DNA from: Chryseomicrobium excrementi
Lineage (GTDB): Bacteria > Bacillota > Bacilli > Bacillales_A > Planococcaceae
Direction of reading: 5' to 3'
Assembly (NCBI RefSeq): GCF_002798305.1
Contig: NZ_PCGR01000004.1
Coordinates: forward strand, 124,001 to 188,000
Length of the DNA: 64,000 nt
How positions within the stretch are numbered: the first letter of the stretch is position 1; each line of letters begins with the position of its first letter. Shown piece after piece: positions 58,423 through 64,000 of this stretch. The notes beneath the pieces were generated by a model, which did no database searches, had not been told where the DNA came from, and worked only from the letters and a program-made list of their open reading frames with translations. The position numbers were made by a program, and so were the translations under genes.

Positions 58423-58896
58423 TCAATCTAAAACCGTCATCAGATTTTGGTAATTCTCCTCACAGAATGTTTCTAAATACTCTTGAAGTGGGGGCTCGGA
58501 GGCATAGTAGGACTTATCTGCAATCGCAAGTTCTTCATAAAGAAGGTCTTCCTGGATGGATTGTTCCTCCACTTGAAGATACAAGTCCCATAAGCTTTTG
58601 CCATACTGTCTCACAATAGCAGCGTGTTGATCAGCTCCAATTGTTTGAAGCGCCTTTTCTGTGTTTTGTAAAAATCTTTCGGCTCCATATTCTTTAATCA
58701 CCTGGTCCAAATGATAAAAATAGGCTTCATGTCCTCCAGACTCCATTTCAAAGAAATAAGAATAGGCGAACCAAGCCGTCTTAGGAGTACCCTGATCAGG
58801 CGGTATACTATTCTCTGTTACTGCTTCGATGCAAGCGTTCCATCGGTCTTGGTGTGTTGCCAACTGGTTCTTATGTACTTCGATAAATTTCCACAT
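58423..58896 (-). CDS. DUF4375 domain protein
   Basis: 157 residues. WFAYSYFFEMESGGHEAYFY (about 42-61) with HLDQVIKEYGAERFL is the DUF4375/DMP19-like helical core. Some relatives inhibit or mimic DNA-binding proteins; this one is not assignable. AGAGGGAAC serves as ribosome site and lies within a decayed hairpin element. Confidence 0.88.
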   Translation of the reverse strand: MWKFIEVHKNQLATHQDRWNACIEAVTENSIPPDQGTPKTAWFAYSYFFEMESGGHEAYFYHLDQVIKEYGAERFLQNTEKALQTIGADQHAAIVRQYGKSLWDLYLQVEEQSIQEDLLYEELAIADKSYYASEPPLQEYLETFCEENYQNLMTVLD

Positions 58897-58909
58897 AGAG
58901 TTCCCTCTT

Positions 58910-58979
58910 TTCAGTTCTGATAAATTTTATTGTCACTTCTTCTCTCGTTATTTCATACTTTGAAATCTTCCCTAGGAAC
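58910..58979 (-). repeat. GTTCCC...GGGAAC hairpin element, copy 2 (decayed)
   Basis: The right half (58951-58979) matches the element at 62717-62776 almost base for base, but the left arm is reduced to GTTCCC and the middle differs. Confidence 0.6.
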
Positions 58980-58984
58980 CAGTT

Positions 58985-59440
58985 TCACTCCCATTCCATC
59001 TCCACTTCCTGAACTTTCCCTTTCCCATCATTCCAAGTAACGGTCGTTACAAGATGTGAGAGAATCTCTAGTATTTCTTCGTCACTCAGTCGCTTCGTAT
59101 TAGGCAGTCTTTCATATTCCGAACTGATTATGAGGGGATTCTCGTAAGTATAAGCTTTTTGACTCTTCATTTCTGAATTGCCTATTGTGTAAGGATCATC
59201 TGATTGAAATTCAGTAGATAATGTAATTTCTTTTAAAGTGATAGGCTCTTTCGCATAAAGATTTTGAGTCAATACCCAGTCATCGTTCTTCTGTTTGCTT
59301 ACTGTGTACTCCAAACTCCAAGTCTCGTTGGAAACACTATGAATCAAGTCATAAGACTTTGAAGCTGCGTATGTATTGTTAGCAATGATCCCCACAATAA
59401 CTAGCAACGGTAAAATAACAACCGCATAATTCCATTTCAC
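58985..59440 (-). CDS. membrane-anchored hypothetical protein (151 aa)
   Basis: Starts at a GTG (VKWNYAVVILPLLVIVGIIA) after AGGAG; an alternative GTG three codons earlier is less well spaced. Signal-anchor followed by an ectodomain with HSVSNETWSLEYTVSKQKND and LLEILSHLV-like EILEILSHLVTTVTWNDGKG. Its promoter region is shared with the divergent ECF sigma gene. No family recognised. Confidence 0.75.
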   Translation of the reverse strand: MKWNYAVVILPLLVIVGIIANNTYAASKSYDLIHSVSNETWSLEYTVSKQKNDDWVLTQNLYAKEPITLKEITLSTEFQSDDPYTIGNSEMKSQKAYTYENPLIISSEYERLPNTKRLSDEEILEILSHLVTTVTWNDGKGKVQEVEMEWE

Positions 59441-59480
59441 AGCCTCCACTCCTCTCGTACTATCTGATAGTTCTCTTCTT

Positions 59481-59507
59481 TACGTACTAGTTCTTGAAAT
59501 AGTTCCC
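59481..59507 (-). promoter_or_regulatory. candidate ECF promoter for 58985-59440
   Basis: Minus strand GGGAAC-N17-CGTA (GGAAC core). Divergent from the ECF sigma promoter at 59571-59599. Confidence 0.42.
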
Positions 59508-59570
59508 AAATCCTTCATTTATGATGAATTTCCTACCTGATAAAAGTCGCTTCAGTTTTTTTCAAAAAAA

Positions 59571-59599
59571 TGAAAGTATTTGCCGTCTTCAATCGTTAT
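59571..59599 (+). promoter_or_regulatory. ECF-type autoregulatory promoter of the third sigma operon
   Basis: TGAAAG (59571-59576), N17, CGTTAT (59594-59599), 21 bp before the sigma start codon. Confidence 0.5.
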
Positions 59600-59620
59600 A
59601 TATGTAAAGAGGTGGAATGC

Positions 59621-60163
59621 ATGGAAGAATCGAGGAATGATGTACCGTCCCAACACAAGTGGCACGACGCCCTTATGGACGAGTACGGACTTGAAATGAC
59701 AAAGCTTGCTTATACATATGTGAAAAGCTGGTCAACAGCGCAAGACGTGGTGCAGGATGTTTTCGTGAAGGTGTACCCGCAGTACGAAAGTCGAGAAAAA
59801 ATCTACTCTATGAAGGCCTGGTTGATTCGATTGACAATCAATCAGTCAAAGGATTATTTAAATTCGTCTTGGTTTCGACGTGTGACTGGACTAGAGTCTT
59901 CTAAAACCGAGAAGACTACAATATCGCTAGACCTAGTCATGGAGCAACAGCAATTTAACGAGCAACTGAGTCAGGTCGTTCTCGCATTAAAACAAGAGTA
60001 CCGAGAAGTCATTTTCCTGTTTTATTACGAAGAGCTGACAGTTCCGGAGATCAGCGAGATTTTGAACGTAAAAGAAGCCACATTACACAGTCGATTGCGT
60101 CGTGCGAAATCCGTACTGCAAGTGAGGTTGAAAGGAGTGGAAGAGTTATGGAGAACGAATTAA
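59621..60163 (+). CDS. ECF RNA polymerase sigma factor
   Basis: 180 residues from the ATG at 59621 (AGAGGTGG upstream); the ATG at 59570 lies in the promoter. Region 2 includes WSTAQDVVQDVFVKVYPQYE and MKAWLIRLTINQSKDYL; region 4 EELTVPEISEILNVKEATLH then SRLRRAKSVL. Overlaps the following anti-sigma gene by 16 bp. Resembles SigX/SigW-type ECF factors. Confidence 0.92.
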   Translation: MEESRNDVPSQHKWHDALMDEYGLEMTKLAYTYVKSWSTAQDVVQDVFVKVYPQYESREKIYSMKAWLIRLTINQSKDYLNSSWFRRVTGLESSKTEKTTISLDLVMEQQQFNEQLSQVVLALKQEYREVIFLFYYEELTVPEISEILNVKEATLHSRLRRAKSVLQVRLKGVEELWRTN

Positions 60164-61245
60164 AGTCATTGAAAGCCGCTATGGATGCAACTGCATTCAA
60201 AGATGCAGCGTTTGATAGCACCAACAAACAAGCTGTTCGTGAAGCACTGAATAAGAAAAAACGCTCCTTTCCAATTGCCCCGTTTGTAGCTGTTGCAGCA
60301 CTCTTTCTTGTTATACTGATTGGCCTGAGCACTTGGCTACAAAACGAGCAGTCAGCGGCTCCCGAACCTCCTCCTGAGACGCATATTTTTGAAGGAATGA
60401 TGCTTCAAGGGCAAACGAATTCTGGAGACTCGCTACAATTTATGGATGGGAACTTGACTATCTTTACTGATCCAATGATGAGCGCGGTTCGACCTTGGAC
60501 GGACCCGGATGGTGCGTCTTCAGAACAGGCTAGCGAAACGACGTATTCAAAAATTACCGTTGTGCGTGAAGATTCCTTGTTCTCCATTTATAGTGATGGA
60601 AACTTGGTTTTCACTTTGACTCAGACAGCTCCAAGAATGTTTGAAGATGCGAGTGGCAATGTTTATGTAACGCAGCAGTACATTGAGGAAGCCGCTAAGA
60701 TTGAGCCAACTACCGAAGAACTTCTTGAAGAACTAGAAGCTCCTTACGATTCTATTGGCAAAATTCTTCATGAATACAAATTACCTACTGATGGACAGAT
60801 TGGGGCTTCAGGAACTTATGAGAATGGATACCAATTTGATAGAAACACAGGATTCTTCAAGTCCAAAAGCTACCCTTCTGGTGAATCTCCGCCTGCCCCT
60901 ACTGAGGGACAGTTTATTGGAATGTTTATGGGAAGACTTACTACCATCATTGAAGATCAAAATGCCAATACTACAAATTATGGTCCTACAGATACTTTAG
61001 AATCTAGCGGAGTATCGCATGAAAAGTATGCCATCGAAACTATGCTTCTTCCTCAGTTAAATCAATTGCGAAATTATCAGCAAAGCCATAAGGAACTAAC
61101 TAGCTGGCTTGATGAGACAATTGCTTTGTATCAGGAAGTATTAAACAGCACTAACATTGATGCCTATCACGAAAACCTTGAAAATGCAGAAATGCGCATG
61201 AATGACATGGTAGAAGTAATTCGAATAGCTCGAGAGATTGAATGA
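60148..61245 (+). CDS. membrane-anchored anti-sigma factor candidate
   Basis: 365 residues: about 42 cytosolic residues ending KKKRSFPI, one membrane segment (FVAVAALFLVILIGLSTWL), then a large ectodomain with a Pro-rich start (APEPPPETH) and Glu-rich helices (EEAAKIEPTTEELLEELEAP; C-terminal helical region). Overlap with the sigma gene and topology support an anti-sigma role; no named domain in the ectodomain is recognised. Confidence 0.82.
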   Translation: MENELKSLKAAMDATAFKDAAFDSTNKQAVREALNKKKRSFPIAPFVAVAALFLVILIGLSTWLQNEQSAAPEPPPETHIFEGMMLQGQTNSGDSLQFMDGNLTIFTDPMMSAVRPWTDPDGASSEQASETTYSKITVVREDSLFSIYSDGNLVFTLTQTAPRMFEDASGNVYVTQQYIEEAAKIEPTTEELLEELEAPYDSIGKILHEYKLPTDGQIGASGTYENGYQFDRNTGFFKSKSYPSGESPPAPTEGQFIGMFMGRLTTIIEDQNANTTNYGPTDTLESSGVSHEKYAIETMLLPQLNQLRNYQQSHKELTSWLDETIALYQEVLNSTNIDAYHENLENAEMRMNDMVEVIRIAREIE

Positions 61246-61250
61246 AAAAA

Positions 61251-61310
61251 GTTCCCAGGGAACATTTCAATGAAGAAGTTATCTTCTTAATTGAAATCTT
61301 CCCTGGGAGC
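61251..61310 (-). repeat. GTTCCC...GGGAGC hairpin element, copy 3 (terminator-like)
   Basis: 60-bp nested inverted repeat: GTTCCCAGGGAA / TTCCCTGGGAGC outer, ATTTCAAT / ATTGAAAT middle, AAGAAG / CTTCTT inner. T6 follows on the minus strand. It ends both the anti-sigma gene and the convergent gene. Confidence 0.88.
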
Positions 61311-61318
61311 TAATTTGT

Positions 61319-61777
61319 CTACAGCTTCTTGATTGTCGGCTGCACATTCGCCAACACATCGATAAAGTAATCGTCTGTGATATACAGGTGGTGCTCGAGC
61401 GCAGCGATTTCAAACTCCGGAATGGAGTCGTCTATCTTCAAATACTCCTCTAGGTAAGAAGAGTTAGAGACTTTGAAAAACGTATGATTGTATTTGGAGA
61501 GTGGTTGACCTGACACTTTTAAATTTCCGATAATATCTCCAATACGCTCCTCTAAATCATGACGAACAACTTCTAAATGTATGCGGTGCGCTCGAATCGG
61601 AAAAAAGAACCTCTCCGTTCGCTCGTAAACGAATTGATAACGGTTGTTCTCAGGACCTACAGTCAGCCGTAATTCTCCATCAAATTCGAGATTCTCCAAA
61701 TACATCGGCTTCATAAATCGATCAAACACTTCCCCCTCTAGAGGAACCCATCTTATTAGTTGTCCTTTTTCCTGCAT
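61319..61777 (-). CDS. hypothetical cytosolic protein (152 aa)
   Basis: Begins MQEKGQLIRWVPLEGEVFDR; GGGGGA upstream. Mixed alpha/beta, with YERTERFFFPIRAHRIHLEV, LEERIGDIIGNLKVSG and FEIAALEHHLYITDDYFIDV. No catalytic motif seen. The inverted repeat TTGAAAC-N9-GTTTCAA (about 61825-61847) lies upstream and may be an operator. Confidence 0.72.
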   Translation of the reverse strand: MQEKGQLIRWVPLEGEVFDRFMKPMYLENLEFDGELRLTVGPENNRYQFVYERTERFFFPIRAHRIHLEVVRHDLEERIGDIIGNLKVSGQPLSKYNHTFFKVSNSSYLEEYLKIDDSIPEFEIAALEHHLYITDDYFIDVLANVQPTIKKL

Positions 61778-61912
61778 AGTTTTATCCCCCTGCGTCATCC
61801 ACTTGTTTATATTTTATATACAATTGAAACGAAAGATTGGTTTCAAATTAAAGGAAATGTGATCCCAAACATTGAACTATGAAGTATACCGTTTATACAA
61901 GGAGAGAATTCC

Positions 61913-62284
61913 ATGAGTCCCTCGTTCATTGAGCAAGTCCACTACATCCGAATACCTGTAAAAGAACTAGCCGTATCTACGAATTGGTATGCAGAAACCC
62001 TTGGCTTTAAGAAAGTAGATCAAAAAGAGGACCGCGCTGTTTTTAAAGTTGGTGAAGGACCTTTTCTGCTCGTCCTAATTCAGACTTTAGATGAAACTTT
62101 TTCGCATTTTAAGAAAGATGGTGAAGACGAGTTCGCTATCGGGTTTAGCAGCACTGAAATCCGTAAATTTCATGCTCATCTAATCGAGCAGAATGTGAAA
62201 GTCGAACCGATTCAGGAAGATGACGGCCACCTGTACTTTCACTTCTATGATCCTAGTGGCAACAAACTTCAAGTGCACTGGTAA
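61913..62284 (+). CDS. VOC (glyoxalase-like) protein
   Basis: 123 residues. EQVHYIRIPVKELAVSTNWY and LYFHFYDPSGNKLQVHW are the VOC start and end; H10 and the final E/Q positions are metal-ligand candidates. AAGGAGAG precedes the ATG. Substrate unknown. Confidence 0.9.
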   Translation: MSPSFIEQVHYIRIPVKELAVSTNWYAETLGFKKVDQKEDRAVFKVGEGPFLLVLIQTLDETFSHFKKDGEDEFAIGFSSTEIRKFHAHLIEQNVKVEPIQEDDGHLYFHFYDPSGNKLQVHW

Positions 62285-62300
62285 AAGCTCCTCTTATCTT

Positions 62301-62645
62301 TCAACCATTGGAAAGACTATAGCTAACCAACAAAATAAAATACACGGTTGAAAAACCTAGAAAAAAGCGAAGTGAAAATCTAGAAATTATTCGGCGCCTT
62401 ACAGATTTTTCATATTCTTGTTTTGAAACTACTGTAAACTGCAACGGTAAAAGAATCAAAGTAACAAGAGTTGCCGTCACGATTCCAATTAAAAATAAAT
62501 TACTCCAGATTTCAGGGCCTCTGATTGTGAAAAAGGGAAGCCAGAACCAAAGTGGTAAACCAAAGAATAGAAGTGCGGCCGTGATAATAAGGATTGGTAT
62601 ATGTTTTTTCTTAAATAGAGTGGAAAAGTACAATGTAGATTTCAT
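62301..62645 (-). CDS. membrane protein (114 aa)
   Basis: Three hydrophobic segments (IPILIITAALLFFGLPLWF, NLFLIGIVTATLVTLILL, FFLGFSTVYFILLVSYSL) with a basic loop SKQEYEKSVRRRIISR. AGGAG upstream. Function unknown. Confidence 0.72.
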   Translation of the reverse strand: MKSTLYFSTLFKKKHIPILIITAALLFFGLPLWFWLPFFTIRGPEIWSNLFLIGIVTATLVTLILLPLQFTVVSKQEYEKSVRRRIISRFSLRFFLGFSTVYFILLVSYSLSNG

Positions 62646-62716
62646 ATGTAAGGCTCCTAAAATACGACTTATTGATCAGGACGAAAAAGGTAAATTAAGG
62701 ATGCATATAAAACAAA

Positions 62717-62776
62717 GTTCCCAGGGAAGAATTCATTATGAAGTTAACTTCATACTTTGAAATATTCCCTAGGAAC
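62717..62776 (-). repeat. GTTCCC...GGGAAC hairpin element, copy 4 (terminator-like)
   Basis: 60 bp; GTTCCCAGGGAA / TTCCCTAGGAAC outer arms, TGAAGTTAACTTCA inner palindrome. T-rich tail on the minus strand, 11 bp after the stop codon at 62787. Confidence 0.85.
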
Positions 62777-62786
62777 AAATGAACCA

Positions 62787-63959
62787 CTACTTGCCTTTCG
62801 ATTTCATAAATTCATCAATATACGTGTAGAGCTCAGTTGATTCTGAGTTATAAAATAGCGTCGTCATATTCGGATGCAAGAGATCTTCATTCAATACCAG
62901 GAACAATTCTTGTTCCTTTGTAAAGATTACGACTTGATAAGTGAATTGAAGTCCCGTGTCATCTTGAATCTGTGACTCTGTTAGCTTGTGCGAAGTAAGT
63001 ACTGGGAGCAGTTCCTCTATCTCACTTTCGCTCAGTTCATGAGAGGACTTTTCGGGATCAAACTGAACCTGCCCCGAACCATTTCCTAACCTAGTAATGT
63101 TTACTAAACTAACCTCCTCAAAATTGATTTGAGGAAACACTTCTGCAAACGTTTGTTTAGAAGCTTTAGTAAAACTCCCCGCTTCCGCATAACCTTCTAC
63201 TTTCCCTAGTAAGGCGTCTGCTTCCACCGGTCCAAACTCTTTACTATCCGTACCTCTCCACCACATATCCGATAAAATGAAGTAACTATTTTGTGGTACT
63301 GTGACCTTTTCCATCGAGGTGGCGAAATACTCTTTCATACTTTGTATATCCACGTTTTCTGCATTGACCTTCTCAAAATACTCTTCCTCAGTGAGACCTA
63401 AAGTTCTTGCTTGCCCATAGAAGGTGTTGACCGGCTCGCCATCTAAATAGACTTGGCCGTCAATGATTTCGACCGTGCTTCCAGGCAGGCCAATTATTCG
63501 CCCGATGCTCATAGAAGGCGGCTCTTCTCCCACCTGAGGTTGTGTGTAGTACACAACGTCTCCTTGGGACCATTCTTTAGTATTTGGATCCACTACAAGG
63601 GGGGCTTTATTGATAGTGATGTAGTCATGGTTTCCTCTATCCATGTTGTCTTGTGCCCACTCAATCAATAAATCATCCTCATCAGCAGTCACTACAGGAA
63701 TCTCAGGAGCCGGTTCGATAGGAGTCTGCTGCGCGGTCTGAGTCGACGATGTTGGAGTCGCCAATTGCGAGAACAGATAGCCACCTGCTAGGAGCAGAAA
63801 GAATACGGCAACAGGAACTACAATAAGCAGTCGAGACCTGTGTGGTTTGTGCGTCGAATTCGAAGATACTCGTTTGCGAATCTCTCGCTTCTGCCACTCA
63901 TGAAACAGCGGCTCTTCTCCGAGTTGATGATCAAGGGCCTGTTTGATTTGCTTGTCCAT
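62787..63959 (-). CDS. anti-sigma candidate with inactive signal-peptidase-I-like ectodomain
   Basis: 390 residues: cytosolic 1-42, membrane segment 44-63 (LLIVVPVAVFFLLLAGGYLF), Ser/Thr/Pro linker, then a fold like signal peptidase I: NMDRGNHDYITI (105-116, box B), QGDVVYY (132-138, box C), SIGRIIGLPGSTVEIIDGQV (151-170, box D) and ILSDMWWRGTDSKEFGPV (228-245, box E). The catalytic Ser is Asn105 and the Lys is Gly153, so no peptidase activity is expected. Residues 265-390 are extra. It overlaps the ECF sigma gene upstream by 29 bp, arguing for an anti-sigma sensor. Confidence 0.78.
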   Translation of the reverse strand: MDKQIKQALDHQLGEEPLFHEWQKREIRKRVSSNSTHKPHRSRLLIVVPVAVFFLLLAGGYLFSQLATPTSSTQTAQQTPIEPAPEIPVVTADEDDLLIEWAQDNMDRGNHDYITINKAPLVVDPNTKEWSQGDVVYYTQPQVGEEPPSMSIGRIIGLPGSTVEIIDGQVYLDGEPVNTFYGQARTLGLTEEEYFEKVNAENVDIQSMKEYFATSMEKVTVPQNSYFILSDMWWRGTDSKEFGPVEADALLGKVEGYAEAGSFTKASKQTFAEVFPQINFEEVSLVNITRLGNGSGQVQFDPEKSSHELSESEIEELLPVLTSHKLTESQIQDDTGLQFTYQVVIFTKEQELFLVLNEDLLHPNMTTLFYNSESTELYTYIDEFMKSKGK

Positions 63960-64000
63960 CGAACTCCTCCTCTTCTAACATGATTTTCAATCGGTCGCGC
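63931..64000 (-). CDS. ECF sigma factor, C-terminal end only
   Basis: Partial reading frame RDRLKIMLEEEEFDGQANQT then stop, running in from the window edge. The ending R-x-R-L-K-I-M-L-E-E-E is like the last helix of ECF region 4, and the 29-bp overlap with a TM protein of anti-sigma topology supports this. Only 22 codons visible. Confidence 0.55.
   Translation of the reverse strand, partial: RDRLKIMLEEEEFDGQANQTGP

Overview
The window is a chromosomal segment of a low- to mid-GC Bacillota, probably Bacillales. Supporting evidence: AGGAGG-type ribosome sites throughout, a YuaF/FloT flotillin operon behind a SigW-type promoter, a T-box leader on a methionyl-tRNA synthetase gene, a LysM-3D cell-wall protein of the YocH type, BdbCD, MhqR-type operators, and many ECF sigma/anti-sigma pairs. 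I cannot place it below order; Planococcaceae-like or Exiguobacterium-like both fit. I see no rRNA, tRNA, CRISPR, IS element or prophage.

Layout. 0-8 kb: ECF sigma/anti-sigma pair (partial at the left edge), MATE transporter, LysM-3D protein, and an ATP-grasp / alpha-E / transglutaminase operon. 8-18 kb: Rieske oxidoreductase, NERD protein, flotillin operon, AtoE-like transporter, phosphate transporter pair, nitroreductase. 18-21 kb: a small methyltransferase and a metallophosphoesterase that together look like a reduced bacterial Hen1-Pnkp RNA-repair module. 21-30 kb: FAD oxidase with a half-size MFS protein, VanZ, a tightly overlapping five-gene operon with an AAC(6')-like acetyltransferase, RDD, DCC and HAD-IIA proteins, and a FusB-like EF-G-binding protein. 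30-42 kb: second ECF/anti-sigma pair, DsdA, many small membrane proteins, an acetamidase behind an MhqR-like operator, and an XRE/membrane-protein pair with its own operator. 42-54 kb: AlkD-like and DUF1835 proteins, nitrilase plus GNAT pair, MhqO-like dioxygenase, pentapeptide protein, BdbCD, and a short MetRS under T-box control. 54-64 kb: small hypothetical proteins, a nuclease-helicase (DUF2075), YbjQ, DUF4375, a third ECF pair, and a fourth ECF pair (sigma partial at the right edge) whose anti-sigma candidate carries a signal-peptidase-like ectodomain lacking its catalytic residues.

How it works together. The content is dominated by envelope and stress functions: four ECF modules, several TGAAAC-N16-CGTA promoters ahead of membrane-protein operons, a possible WalR site on a cell-wall gene, quinone/electrophile-responsive operators, disulfide formation, and several homologues of drug-resistance proteins (AAC(6'), FusB, a second-type MetRS, pentapeptide repeats).

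Non-coding structure. Four intergenic regions hold degenerate tandem repeats with a strict period near 21 bp, each locus with its own core motif. Four related 57-70 bp terminator-like hairpins lie in the last 9 kb. Many ORF starts were moved inward to the codon that follows a real ribosome-binding site, and three small genes of 35-54 codons are added.
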